Assembly (NCBI GenBank): GCA_023053685.1
Contig: JALIGW010000029.1
Location: forward strand, 1 to 64,000
Direction of reading: 5' to 3'
DNA length: 64,000 nucleotides
Source: Diadophis punctatus similis
Lineage: Eukaryota; Chordata; Lepidosauria; Squamata; Dipsadidae
A program made the translations under genes and the position numbers. Under the pieces are notes generated by a model, which saw only the letters and a program-made list of their open reading frames with translations, did no database searches and was not told the origin of the DNA. This document shows, piece by piece, positions 21,598-33,329 of the stretch (the first letter of the stretch is position 1; each line of letters starts with the position of its first letter).

Positions 21598-22530
21598 CTA
21601 ACGGTCCAAGCTTATAGTCCAATGTTTGTTGGTGCTGGAGGAGTCCTTTGTGGACGCCCCCTCGCCTTCGTTCTTGAGGTCCTGGAAGACCTGCGTGAAG
21701 AAATGCGGGTCAGAGTTGATCTGCAACATCTTGGTGCTCAGGCCCTGGATGATGGAGAGGCAGCGGTCCCAAAAGCGCTCCTTGTCACCCTCAACCAGAA
21801 AGGGCTTGAGCGGGTAGGAGATTTCATTGCCCATATAGGAGTAGGCCAGGTAGAGGCAAGTGAGGAAGGAGGCTTGAAGCTCCGCCTGGCTGCCAATCTG
21901 GTCGCCTTGCAGCGCCTCGCGACACAGCAGGTACACAAAGACAAGGTTGGCGGGGGTGATGAAGCCTTGGTCCTGCCAGCCCTGGAGCAGGAGCGAGCGA
22001 TCCACGCTGCGGAACCAGCCGATGAGTTCGCCGGGGCTCAGGTCCTTGAGCCTGTAGCATCGGCGGCACACGAAGTCCCCGAGGCAGCGGAGGAGCTCGC
22101 CCGTCGAAGCCTGCACGATCACTCTCCGCGGGGAGCCAGCGGCCGAGCGGTTGCTGGGCAGCGGCGGGGGCGGGGGCGGTTTTCCGTTGTCTTGGACCGA
22201 GACGGGGACAGTTGGCACCGGAACAGCCAAGGGACCCTGTTTGGTGCCGTCCGGCTGGGACTTGCGCACGTTCTCGCGGTTGCGTTGTTGCACCAGAGGA
22301 TCCGATGCGCCTCCGGAGCCCGGCTTGGGCGTCACCTTCTTCGCGTTCTTCTTCTTTTTGGCAGAGGCGGCCACCAGGCGCTTCCAGGTGAGGGCAGAAA
22401 TCAAAACGCCCGGCCGCTTCAAGCGGCTCTCGCCTTTGCCGTGAGCCCTGCCTGGGGCCGCTTTCTCGCCCAGCACCCCATTGCTGCCCTTCCCAGACCC
22501 GCCGGGCGACAGGGATAGCACTGTACCCAT
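21598..22530 (-). CDS. CDK5R2: Cyclin-dependent kinase 5 activator 2 (p39), single exon
   Basis: The 310-residue protein is a neuronal activator of CDK5; it binds and activates the kinase without being a true cyclin, and is anchored to membranes by N-terminal myristoylation. The start MGTVLSLSP carries the myristoylation Gly2. Residues 32-65 ([17 protein letters not shown]..., then SAKKKK) are the basic segment. Residues 118-123 are six prolines. The cyclin-fold kinase-binding domain runs from about 135 ([19 protein letters not shown]) to 288, including [26 protein letters not shown] and [16 protein letters not shown]. The C-terminus KHWTISLDR and the [18 protein letters not shown] segment separate p39 from its paralogue p35. 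The start is set by homology and by a strong context (AGG-ATG-G). No intron is expected, as in mammals. It is about 57 residues shorter than human p39 as I recall it, mainly in the Ala/Gly/Pro linkers. No breaks are seen. Confidence 0.97.
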   Translation of the reverse strand: MGTVLSLSPGGSGKGSNGVLGEKAAPGRAHGKGESRLKRPGVLISALTWKRLVAASAKKKKNAKKVTPKPGSGGASDPLVQQRNRENVRKSQPDGTKQGPLAVPVPTVPVSVQDNGKPPPPPPLPSNRSAAGSPRRVIVQASTGELLRCLGDFVCRRCYRLKDLSPGELIGWFRSVDRSLLLQGWQDQGFITPANLVFVYLLCREALQGDQIGSQAELQASFLTCLYLAYSYMGNEISYPLKPFLVEGDKERFWDRCLSIIQGLSTKMLQINSDPHFFTQVFQDLKNEGEGASTKDSSSTNKHWTISLDR

Positions 22531-23130
22531 CCTGGCGGCGGCGGCGGCGGCGGCTTCCCCAGCTTCTGCTTTGCGGGAAAGTCCTTACAGCTTCTGCCCA
22601 GACGCGCCCCGCACACCGGCCATGGGCTGGGGCGGGACGCAAGTGGCCGCGCCGGCGCCTTGAGGCTGAGCTTGCAGAGGAAGCCGATGGGAGCCGCAGC
22701 GAAGCTCACCACGCTGGAGAAAGTCGGGTCAACCGGCGCTCAGGAGCAGCGTTCTCCGAACTCGCCGCAGCTCTGAGCGAAACCCGCTCTGGCCCCGCCC
22801 CGCCTCTGTATGGATAGCCAATCCCAAGCCTCTGCTTCTTTTCCCCGGGAGCCAATGGCCGTGAGGCAAAGCATTCTCCCCCCCTCCCCCCGCGCTCCGA
22901 TGCCGCTTCCTTTTCTCCACGGGGACGCCTCTCTTCCGGGGGGCTTCCAAATAAAAATAGAAAAAGGGAAGCTCGGCCTTTGCCAGGCCCCCGTTCCTTC
23001 TCGGGCTTAATTTCATTCATCGGCTCTTAAGGCAAGGGCGTAACCTTCAAGGCTTTGGCGGAGGCCACGTCCAGCTCTCCAGAAATGGATGTCCTGCGTC
23101 TCCCGTTATCCCCCGCCATTGAGGGTAACC
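22531..23130 (-). promoter_or_regulatory. CpG-rich promoter and 5' UTR region of CDK5R2
   Basis: CpG-dense DNA continues about 600 bp upstream of the start codon. A (GCC)7 run (22534-22554, plus strand GGC) lies immediately before the ATG. Two CCAAT boxes are on the plus strand at about 22819 and 22853 (ATTGG on the gene strand), and an A/T-rich CTATTTTTATTTGG (gene strand, about 22947-22960) resembles a MEF2-type site. No canonical TATA box is placed convincingly. The transcription start is not determined. Confidence 0.6.
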
Positions 23131-23262
23131 GGGGAGGCTGGCACATCCGGGTGGTTAAATAATCTTTATGCCTGGTGCAAAATGTCAGACAATTGCGCAG
23201 ACAAGTACTTTTCCTAAAGAACGTCTTGGCGTAGCTGGGGCTAGGAAAGGAGGCTTTTGTAA

Positions 23263-23414
<152 letters not shown>

Positions 23415-23699
23415 ATGTCAGACTTCAGGTCTGGAGGTCGTTAAGCATGCTTCGACGCCCCTGCCCCCTCTAAGGAGGGTCCCCATGCTTCTAACGCAGG
23501 TCTCTGCCCCACCCCGACAAGCATGATCCCTGCATCTGCTCCATTTGAATCCTATAATCCCAATTCAACATAGGTATGTCGTTTTAAGATTCTGAGAGGT
23601 GAAGTTAGAAACCAAGGCATCTGTTTTGTCCATGGACAGAAAACAATTTAAAAGTTAATCAGCATCTTACAGCTCAGCAGAACGCAAATTAGTAAACAG

Positions 23700-24811
23700 G
23701 AATAGAATAGTATAGTATAGAATAGAATAGAATAGAATAGAATAGAATAGAATAGAATAGAATAGAATAGAATAGAATAGAATAGAATTCTTTACTGGCA
23801 AAGTGTGAGTGGACATACAAGGAATTTTTCTTCGGTGCATATGCTCTCAATGTACATAAAAGAAAAGATACCGTGTTTCCCCGAAAATAAGACCCTGTCT
23901 TATATTTTTTTGAATCCTAAAATAAGCACTTGGCCTTATTGCCATGCACTCAAAAGCCCGATTGGGCTTATTATCAGGGGATGTCTTATTTTGGGGGGAA
24001 ACAGGGTACATTTGTCAAGAATCATGAGATACAACACTTAATGATTGTCATAGGGTACAAATAAGCAATCAGGAAACAATGAATATTAATATAAATTGTA
24101 AGGATACAAGCAACAAGTTACAGTCATAAGTGGGAGGAGATGGGTGATAGGAACGATGAGAAGACTAATAGTAATAGTAATGCAGCCTTAGTGAATGGTG
24201 AGAGAATTATTTCTTTAGCAGAGTGATGGCGTTCGGGGAAAAAACTGTTCTTGTGTCTAGTTGTCTTGGTGTGCAGTGCTCTATAGCGTCGTGTTGAGGG
24301 TAGGAGTTGAAACAATTTATGTCCAGGATGCGAGGGGTCAGTAAATATTTTCACAGGCCTCTTTTTGACTCGTGTAGTATACAGGTCCTCAATGGAAGGC
24401 AGGTTGGCAGTAATTGTTTTTTCTGCAGTTCTGATTATCCTCTGAAGTCTGTGTCTTGTTGGGTTGCAGAACCGAACCAGACAGTTATAGAGGTGCAGAT
24501 GACAGACTCAATAATTCCTCTGTAGAACTGTATCAGCAGCTCCTTGGGCAGTTTGAGCTTTCGGAGTTGGCGCAGAAAGAACATTCTTTGTTGTGCTTTT
24601 TGGATGACATTTTTGATGTTAGGTGACTAGTATTGTAAGAGGTGGTAGAATGGGAGGGTTTCTCCTAAAGTCTACCACCATTTCTACAGTTTTGAGTGTT
24701 CAGTTCCAGATTGTTCCGGTTGCACCACGAGGCTAGTTGTTCAACCTCCCGTCTGTATGCAGTTTCATCGTTGTCTCGAATGAGACCAATCACTGTTGTA
24801 TCATCTGCAAA
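23700..24811 (-). mobile_element. CR1/L2-L3 group LINE, 3' part with AATAG tail
   Basis: Minus-strand 3' portion of a LINE whose 5' portion is at 29062-30830. Near 24811 it encodes KFADDTTVIGLIRDNDETAY, the FADD catalytic box of the reverse transcriptase, then decayed C-terminal and 3' UTR sequence. It ends in about 90 bp of AATAG pentamers (23700-23788). A truncated copy of the same 3' end and tail is at 48236-48450. The tail type is what I recall for snake CR1-L3 (Snake1) elements. A MITE interrupts it at 23871-24006. Confidence 0.75.
23871..24006. mobile_element. Tc1/mariner-type MITE, copy 1
   Basis: A 136-bp element with inverted ends CCGTGTTTCCCCGAAAATAA and its imperfect complement (TTATTTTGGGGGGAAACAGG), flanked by TA on each side. 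Removing it together with one TA restores the LINE sequence AAAGATACATTTGTC seen (with small changes) at 48415-48435. Confidence 0.85.
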
Positions 24812-25456
24812 CTTCTTCTTTTTTTAAAAAAAAATCTTTATTCGGTTTTTAAACTTTAAAAAAACCATACATAATAACACACAACATCAAAGAGAAAAAA
24901 GAAAAAAGAAAACGTTAAGAAAAGGGGGAAAAAGGAAAAAAAAATACAAACACTAATACACAAAAAACGGCATTTCATTTTAACAGCTATACCTTTGTGT
25001 AACTAAATCCAGTTTTGCAATCTTACTACATTGGTTGCTTTTAACCTTTATCCCTTTTACTATTTAGTTCAAACTAATCTAAAACGTATTTATACATATT
25101 TACATTATTTTTCATATTTATATCCTCGGATTATGTGCATCGATAATAATCATTTTTATTGTTATGAAGGAGATGGTAAGGAAAGATTTTTCGGATCAAG
25201 TCTTCTGTGTCCATAATTTTAAATTTTTATTTGATTGTAACCAGGAATACCATTTTGCCCATATTTCATAGAAATCAGAGTTGTCTTTTTGATGAATGTC
25301 CATCGTTAACTTGCTCATTTCTGAGCATTCTAAAATTTTCCTAATTATCATATTTGAGGAGGGAATAATATCAGATTTCCAATTTTGGGCATATAATAGT
25401 CTAGCTGCGGTTGTTATTTGCAAAATTAAATATCTTTCTTCTTTAGTGAATTTGCT

Positions 25457-28400
25457 CTAGATCCCCAGTAAGAACATTTCTGGTTTTAATTCCATTTTCA
25501 CATTTAAAATCTGTTCCAACCAAGATCTAATCTTTTTCCAAAATACTTGAACCTTGGGGCACGACCACCACATGTGGTAGTAGCTCCCTGTTTCCTTTTT
25601 ACACTTCCAACATTTAGGTGATAGCGATGGAAACATCTTTGCCAAGCGATCTGGGGAAAGGTGCCAACGGTATACCATTTTATAGATATTCTCTTTATAC
25701 CCTGTTTCCCCCAAAATAAGACATCCCCTGATAATAAGCCCAATCGGGCTTTTGAGTGCATAGCAATAAGGCCAAGCTCTTATTTCAGGGTTCAAAAAAA
25801 TATAAGACAGGGTCTTATTTTGGGGGAAACAGGGTAGGATGCAGCTAGTGTCAATTTATAATTGATTTTCCAAATAACCTTCCATTCATTCAAATTTATT
25901 TCATATCCCAAATTTTGAGCCCAAGCGATCATATAGCCTTTAACTTCGTTCTCTTTTAATTTAGTTTTCAACTGCAGATTATAAAATTTGGAGATCGTTT
26001 TTTCATCTGGCCCCATAAATATTTTGTCTAATTCATTACTGTTTTGGAAGCCGAATTGGGAGAGATCTTTCTTATATCGGGTTTGAATCTGAAGATAGTG
26101 CCACCATTCTAAATCTATGCCCTTTGTACTAAGTTCTTGTCTTGACCTAAGGTTATTTTGTTCATCTAAAAGCTGTTGATAGGTAATAGTTTTGTTCTTG
26201 TTTATAAAATTTGGATGTATAATGGCTTCAGATGTTGATAGCCATTTAGGAATTTTTTTATAGTAATCATTTTTTATATTAAGCCAGGTTTCTAGTAAGG
26301 GACCCCGTATATAATGTCTCTGAAAGTATGCATGTGCCTTATGTTTCCCTCCCCACAGGAATGCATGCCAGCCTACTTGAAGATTGAAACCTTCCAGAGT
26401 TAAGATCCTTCTGTTTCGTAATAAAACCCATTCCTTAATCCAGCTCAATGCAGCCGCATTGTAATAACTTTCCCAGTCCGGGAGTCCAAAGCCACCATTA
26501 ATCCTACGGTCGTGTAACGTCTGGAGTTTAATTCTGGCCTTTTTCTTTGACCAAATGAATTTGCGGACGATGTTATTTAATTCCGTGAAAAAGTTCTTTT
26601 TAAGTTTTATCGGTGCAATTTGGAATAGAAATAATAGCTTGGGTAAAACGTTCATTTTGATAACGGTAATTTTACCTAATAACGATAGTTGCAATTTAGC
26701 CCAATTCTGCAACTCTTTTTGTATTTTTTGATTTAATTTTGTATAGTTGTCTTCTTTGATGGTGCTACATTTGGCAGTGAGCCATAACCCTAAATATTTA
26801 ACTTTTTTAACTATTTTAATTCCCAGTATTGTTTATAAAGTCCTATTTTGTTTTTCAGTTAAGTTTTTAGTTGTTATTTTTGTTTTTTCTTTATTGATTT
26901 TTAATCCTGCCACCTTACCAAACTTTTCTATTTCTTCAATTAGTATTGGGCCCGATTTTATGGGATCTTCCAGGATATAAGTCATATCGTCTGCAAAGGC
27001 CTGCACCTTATAGTCCTCCTTTTTAATTTTAAACCTTTTATATTGTGATTTTGTCTTACACACCTCAAAAGAATTTTTAAAGCCAGAATAAATAGTAGTG
27101 GAGATAAGGGGCACCCTTGGCGAACTCCTTTCTGAATGTTTACTTTGTCCGTCAGATCATTATTCACAAGTACTTTGGCTGATTGTTCTTTGTAGATTGC
27201 TTTAATCAGATTTAAAAATTTAACGCCAAAATTCATCATCTCAAGCTGGGTTATGAAAAACCGCCAATCAAGGTTATCGAAAGCTTTCTGGGCGTCAATA
27301 AAGATTAATGCCAGCTGTTTTTCTATATGTATGTCGTAATACTCAAGAACATCCAGTATAATTCTTGTATTATGGCTAATTTGTCTATTTGGCAAAAATC
27401 CGTTCTGGTCAGAGTGTATTAGTTTATTTAGTATTGGTTTGAGTCTTTCTGCCATAATAGAGGCTAATATCTTATAATCTGTATTTAATAATGAAATGGG
27501 TCTGCTTCTTCTTTCGGGATTAATGTTATGTACGCCTCTTTCCAAGACTCGGGAATTTTAGCTTCTTCCATAGCCCCATTATAAACCTCTAACATTAATT
27601 TTTCTAATTGTTGTTGAAATTTTTTATAAAATTCTGAAGGTATACCATCTGGGCCTGGCGTTTTATTGTTTTTTTGTTTGGCGATGGCCTTTCTAATTTC
27701 TGCGGTTGTTATGTTTTTGTTTAGAACCGTCCTATCCTCTTCAGATAGGACTGGCAATTCTAGTTTCTCCATATATTCCTTAATTTCTTCTAGACTAATA
27801 TTTTCTTTTTTGTATAGTTCAGTATAAAAATTTCGCACTATATTTTTCTTTTCCTCTGATTTAAGGTAAAACACCCCATTCTCATCTCTCAATTGGTCAA
27901 TTTGTCTGTCCGTCTTTTCTTTCTTCAATTTATGGGCTAACCATCTCCCCGGTTTATTGGCAAATTCAAAGTAATTTTGTTTTGACATTTTAATTTTCTG
28001 CGCCAAATCTTCCTGCGAGATCAGATTTATATTATGTTTGATTGCGTTCACTTTTTCCAAAGTTTCGTCATCTTGTGGGGTAATTGCTAATTTGTTTTCT
28101 AGGTCTTTAAGTTTAAGGTTTAATAAGTTTAAATTGTTCCTTCTTTCTTTATTTCGATTGGCAACATAGACTATCGTCAATCCCCTAATATATGCTTTGG
28201 TTGTATCCCATAAATTCGTTAATGAGGTTTGTTCTTTCGTATTAATTTCAAAAAAGTATTCTAATTCTTTTTCTATTTTTTGTCTATAATTTTTCTCCTG
28301 GACAACTCTTTGATTAAGAGACCATCTTTTTTTCTTTCCCTGGTTTAATCCTTTCCATTTTATTTTTAATGGGTTGTGATCTCCCCAAGCGTTGGGAAGA

Positions 28401-29035
28401 ATATCTATTTCCATTATTTCATCTAACAATTTGGGGGTCATCCATGCCATGTCTATTCGTGACCATGACTTATGAGGATATGAAAAAAAAGTAAACTGTT
28501 TGTTTTCAGGATTTAAGTACCGCCAGCCATCGGTCAGTATAAATTCTTTTCTCATTTCCTCAAAAGAATCAGGTAGCTTCCTTCTTTTTTTCCTCCTATT
28601 ATTACTTTTACAATCTTTCTTTCGGTCTGCTACCGCGTTAAAATCGCCAATTAAACAAAGATGTTCCCATTGAATTTCCAAGAGTTGTTTATGAATTTTG
28701 GAAAAAAAAGGTTTCTGCTTTGTGTTTGGGGCATAAATCATTACCAACAATATTTTCTTATATCCCAACTTTATTTCCACCATTAAAAGTCGCCCTTCGT
28801 CATCGCAATATATTATTTCTGGGTTTAACCATTTCTTTATGTATACAATCACACCTCTCTTTCTTTCTTTAGCCAAAGCCACAAATAGTTTGTCCAAAGA
28901 GGGTTTTTCTAAAATATTAAGTTGGACATTTTTTACATGAACTTCCTGGAGACAACATATATCTAAATTCAATTTCTCTAATCTCGATAGAATTTTCTTT
29001 CTTTTATTTGGAGCATTTAATCCATTTATATTCAT
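25457..29035 (-). pseudogene. L1 ORF2 (endonuclease and reverse transcriptase), broken
   Basis: Domains in order on the minus strand: APE-type endonuclease (29035 to about 28340) with GDFNAV, SWSRIDMAW and GDHNPL; linker; reverse transcriptase with TPGPDGIPSEFYK (about 27650), RPISLLNTDYKILA, RQGCPLSPLLF (about 27110) and the catalytic FADD (about 26990); then a C-terminal region with WSKKKARI, GGFGLPDWESYY and the Cys-rich CWKCKKETGSYYHMWWSC near 25600. Frameshifts near 27490 and 27080, stops near 26830-26710, and the MITE at 25700-25834 break the frame, so it is inactive. Long intact stretches suggest moderate age. Confidence 0.9.
25700..25834. mobile_element. Tc1/mariner-type MITE, copy 2
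   Basis: A 135-bp element with ends CCCTGTTTCCCCCAAAATAA and TTATTTTGGGGGAAACAGGG, flanked by TA. It is the inverted counterpart of the copy at 23871-24006 (shared core AGCCCAATCGGGCTTTTGAG). It separates the L1 ORF2 C-terminus from its last 80 or so codons. Confidence 0.88.
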
Positions 29036-29061
29036 AGCTTCTTCTTATCCTTCTTATCCTT

Positions 29062-30830
29062 CTTCGGCACTGGGATGATAGTGGAGCATTTGAAGCAAGA
29101 AGGAACATGGCATATTTCTAATGATTTGTTGAAGATTAGGGTGAAGATGGGGCCAATTGGTCAGCACAGACTTTTAAGCAAGGAGGAGTTATCTTCTCTG
29201 CGCCTGGATCTTTTCCTGGCTTCTGTCTGTAAAATAGATCTTGCACTTCCTTTTCTGTGATCACCAGGGGTCGTGAACCCAATGGGATGGGGTCAGTTGT
29301 AGGAGATTTGCCTGTTGTTGGTGTGTCTGGGATGGAGGTTGTGGAGATAGGTGGCTGTAGTTTCCTTTCAAACCTGCAGTAGAACGCGTTCAGGTCATCT
29401 GCCAGTTGCTGATTTCCTTCAGCTTGGGAAGGAGGTTTGCTATAACCGGTGATGTTTTTAAGAGTTTTCCACATGTTTGCTGGTTCATTTGTTGAGAACT
29501 GATTCCTTAGCTTTTCAGAGTAGCTTCTTTTTGCTGCTCTGATCTCCCTTTTTAATACATATCTGGCCTGATTGTAAAGCATTCTATCACCTTTTCTATA
29601 GGCTTCCTCTTTTGAACGACGTAGCTGCTTAAGTTTAGCTGTGAACCAAGGTTTATTGTTACTATATATTCGCAAGTTCCTGGTCGGTACACATAGGTCT
29701 TCACAGAAGCTGACATATGATGTTACAGTATCTGTGAGTTCATCCAGGTCTGCAGAGGTATCTTCAAAAAGATTCCAGTCCGTGCAGTCAAAGCAAGCCT
29801 GTAGCTTTAACTTTGCCTCTTCAGTCCAAGTCCTCACTGATTTAATTGTTGGTTTTCTGGCTTTAAATCTTTGTCTGTAAAGCAGGTACAAGGTGAATCA
29901 TGCAATGATCAGAGTGGCCCACAGCTGCTCTTGGTAAGGACTGATAAGCATCTTTTAGTGTTGTGTAGCAGTAGTCTAAAGTATTCTTGCCTCTGGTGGG
30001 ACAATTGACATGCTGAAAATATTTTGGAAGCTCTTTCCTTAAGTTACCTTTGTTAAAATCACCTAGAATAATGGCCAGTAAATCTGGGTATTTGGCTTCA
30101 GCCTCCATAATCTGATCAGCTAGAGTTCTTAATGCCTTGTTTATACAGGCTTGTGGATGAATATACACTGCAATTAGTAGAAATGAAGTAAACTCTCGAG
30201 GAGAATAAAAGGGTTTGCAGTTGATAAGTAAAGACTCTAAGATTTCATCACAGAATTTTTGTATAATAGTTATGTCCTGAGACCAGCTGTTGTTGATATA
30301 TATATACATGTCTCCTCCCTTTCCCCCCCCCTTGATAATTCTACAATCCTGTCTGCTCTAAGTATCTGAAACCCTGGTATATGCATGCTATTGTCATCAA
30401 TTTCCTCCTTTAGCCAGGATTCAATAAAGCATAGGGCAGATGCGTTGTGAAAATCAGAATTGCATCTGTTTAAAAGGAGTATTTCATCCATCTTGTTAGC
30501 AAGTGAATGTAAATTGGTAAGAAAGATTGAAGGGAGCGTGTTTTTTTTAATTCCCCTATTCCTTAGTCTATTTAAAATTCCCATTCTTTTACCTCTTTGT
30601 CTCTGCATTTGCTTTTGGTGATCCATAGTTCCAGGGAATTAGCTTCCTCCTGTGTTAGAATCTCCTCCACGTTTGTAAAGACAGGTGGGGGTGAGGTTAC
30701 AGAGAGCTGCTCCTTGAAGAAATGTTCCTTAATTCTTAGCAGATGGTCTCGTGAGTATGAAATCTGCAGAGAATCACACAGAATAATAGAAAATAAAGAA
30801 ACCATTTGAGAGCATAGATATAGTCTGAGT
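29062..30830 (-). pseudogene. CR1/L2-L3 group LINE, 5' part (endonuclease and start of reverse transcriptase)
   Basis: On the minus strand, partly overlapping broken frames encode an APE-type endonuclease (FIESWLKEEIDD; ILGDFNKGNL; CPTRGKNTLDYCYT; GHSDH at about 29900) and the linker before the reverse transcriptase (CVPTRNLRIYSNNKPWFTAK; KREIRAAKRSYSEKL; ADDLNAFYCRFE). The frame reaches VPSCFKCSTIIPVPKK at 29062 and stops at the L1 insertion. The palm segment up to the FADD box at 24811 is missing, so about 100 codons were lost. Several frameshifts are present. It is a dead copy. Confidence 0.8.
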
Positions 30831-31234
30831 TTACCACCTAACCTCTGTCATGAGATTGGCAACTGAAGTCTTTATTAACTGTGATCTCTAAATTCTTCAA
30901 GTCAACTCCTAGAGTACCTTCAGTAGGTAAGAAATGAGTCATGCAGAAATAATGCAATGGCCACAAGTTTTTGCTTGGCCTCTAGGTGCAGGGCTACATA
31001 CTAGGGCATGTTCAGACCACATAGCTTAATATGAGGAGAATACTGTGTCCAGAGGCTATTTTGATGCCTCATCCAGGTCATAGGAACTCTGCAGTAGCAG
31101 TGTTAGGCAAGCGTGGGAATATATTTGAGACTATTTGCTTTCTTCCAGGCCAGTGTTTCTTCTAGACTGAGGCACCATTTCTGCATCTGAATTGAAATTA
31201 CCCGAAAAAGGTATTTGGGTGTGGTTAACATATT
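30831..31234. other. Unique sequence, no gene seen
   Basis: Nothing recognised between the LINE 5' end and the Penelope-like fragment. Confidence 0.3.
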
Positions 31235-31530
31235 GATAAATGTCTATGGAGATTCTCAGTCATCCAGGTCATAGTTGTCCCAAAGGTGCTTTTTCAAGAG
31301 GCAACTGGAGTTTCTTGTTTTTTCTTTGAAAAAACGTTTCGCTTCTCATCCAAGAAGCTTCTTCAGCTCTGACTGGATGGTGGGGAATGGAAAGATTTAT
31401 ATTCCTTGCACAGAGCTGGTCATTTGCATTCTTTTAGAGAGTCGCTGAGGCCATTTGGAGGTTTATATATGTCCTCAGGGTCACCTGAGTAGTGCAAATG
31501 GGCGTGGAGCCTTTTGGGAACTGCTGGAAG
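31235..31530 (-). mobile_element. Penelope-like repeat fragment with hammerhead-like motif, minus strand
   Basis: On the minus strand: CTGAAGA (31366-31360), one base, stem GCTTCT/AGAAGC with loop TGGATG, then GAAACG (31340-31335). This is followed by CAACTCCAG-type sequence and a terminus reading GACCTGGATGACTGAGA. It is the best preserved of four such motifs in the window. I recall this block as part of the terminal region of vertebrate Penelope/Neptune-like elements. Confidence 0.55.
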
Positions 31531-32785
31531 GAACTGCATATTGATAGCATTTCAAATCCACCCTAAACTGACAACATATATTTTAAATATAAATCACACT
31601 GATGCTTCTTAGATTCTACAGGACAGTCCTAGAGAATCAAGCAGACATCACTACTCTGTACATAAGGGTGGTTACACACACTTGCTTTCATTTCATTTAT
31701 ATTGATGAATTTCATTTATAATCAATACGATCGATGGTGCATGATGCTAAAAAGTATAGTTCAGGATCAATGAAGAGCCATAAATTGTCAATTGTTACGT
31801 ATCAATTGTTAAACTCAGATTATCTCACAAAAGTGTGTTTGGGTATCAACGGTTCAAAAGATGATTGAGAAGTTCACCGAGATCGATGGGAGCAAGCTTC
31901 TATATTGATCTAGACATGTTGTATATTCCTCTTGAAGCAAGTTGCCTGTAGCAGATTATCTGCAGAGTGTCTGGCCCTTTCCAAATAGCCAAGTAGCTAA
32001 TCTTTTAGGATAAATATAATCTTACAGCAAGTTTTAGCTTGCCTTAGATGTTTATCCGAAGCTTCTGCCTTCCATTGGTCGAATCTCCATTCTGCAGTAT
32101 ATTAATCGCATTCTTATTGTACCTATGATGTTAGTGGCAACATGGATTTGGGATTCAAGTAATAAAGCCTTTATTCTACAATTTCTCAGTATCTGATCCT
32201 ATCTCAAGGTGACCCAACACTCTCCTTGGTAAGTGGGGAAGAAGGAAGATAACCATTGCCATTTACCAGTTGCCATGTTTCACAATGACCCAAAAGAACC
32301 TCATCTCTAGTCCATTAAGAATTAGTTCATAAAAATCATCACATGAGAAAATGAAATGCCAAGAACAGAAAGTTTTACTGGACTAACAAACTGGTGAAGA
32401 AATACATACATACATCTTCTATATAACTCTTGATTTGATATTTTTATTTGATGACAAATTCCATGAAAAAGTGCATACAGGACTCCCAATACATTTTTTT
32501 TAATCTACTAAAAGATGCATCTCTGCTTTTTTTCCCTTTCATTTCTCCTTTGGATCAAGCCAGGAGGTAAGATGCAACATGGGGAAACAAGCTTATGTCC
32601 AAATAGACATTTGCAATGGCTCAATGACAGGCGATATTACGAAAATAAATCCTGCATGTGCAAAGACTTGGACTGGTTTCAACTAGTTGACAAGGTTTAA
32701 AAAAATAGGTTAACATGCATTGATGGCCAAGAAAGATTGGGCGAAATACCTCAGATCTTTTGATAAGGACAAAGGAATGTGGAGG
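31531..32785. other. Unique sequence, no gene seen
   Basis: A/T-rich stretch without recognised repeats or exons. Confidence 0.3.
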
Positions 32786-32793
32786 GTACGGGG

Positions 32794-33321
32794 CAGGGGC
32801 GGGTTCCTAGTTTTTTTACTACCACTCTGTGGGCGTGACTTATTTTGTGGGTGTGGCTTGCCAGCCATGTGACCTGATGGGCGTGGCTTCTTGGACTGCT
32901 GAAGGGAGGGGAACTGAGATAGGTCCTGCCGCCCATTCCCCCTCCCCTCAGCAGCTCAAGAAGCCTCAAACGTGCGAAAATGCCTAGGATCATCACTGCG
33001 CGTTCGTGGCTTCTCGGACTGCTGAAGGGAGGGGAATGGAGATAGCTCCTGCCGCACATTCTTTCAGCGTCTCATGTGCTCCCTCAGCCATCCTCCCCTG
33101 CTTGGACTCACTGTGGGGTAAGAAGACAGCGCATGCGCAGTGCCGGAACCTCGGCTTCTGGGCATGCACAGAAGAATTTTTTAAAAAAAATGTAAAAAAA
33201 ATTTTTTTTAAAAAATGGCGGCACCCAGGCACCGGCAACCGACCGCACCGGTACTGTGACATCACCAGCGGGCCGCTACCGGTGCTATAGAGTGGACCGC
33301 ACTGGTAGGAACCCACCACTG
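32794..33321. mobile_element. hAT-type element, GCACCGGTAGCGGCC family (copy 2)
   Basis: A 528-bp element starting CAGGGGCGGGTTCCTAG and ending GGAACCCACCACTG, with exact duplication GTACGGGG (32786-32793, 33322-33329). It contains an internal duplication of GGACTGCTGAAGGGAGGGGA and an A/T block followed by GCACCCAGGCACCGGCAACC. Confidence 0.92.
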
Positions 33322-33329
33322 GTACGGGG

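Larger units (their letters stand above)
24812..29061 (-). mobile_element. L1 LINE, 5'-truncated at ORF2, minus strand
   Basis: A 4.2-kb L1 inserted in the CR1/L3-group LINE. The 5' end begins immediately before the ORF2 sequence NINGLNAPNKRKK, so ORF1 and the 5' UTR are missing. The 3' end has an AATAAAG signal and an A/T-rich tail ending near 24812. The heptamer GAAGAAG (gene strand) occurs at both junctions and may be the target duplication. A 135-bp MITE interrupts it at 25700-25834. Confidence 0.85.

Noticed and set aside
21622..22518. 298-codon plus-strand frame opposite CDK5R2, and the 272-codon minus-strand alternative frame
   Set aside because: Shadows of the CDK5R2 coding sequence caused by high GC content.
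22706..23020. 104-codon minus-strand frame upstream of CDK5R2
   Set aside because: Arg/Glu/Gly-rich translation of the CpG island with no homology; treated as promoter/5' UTR.
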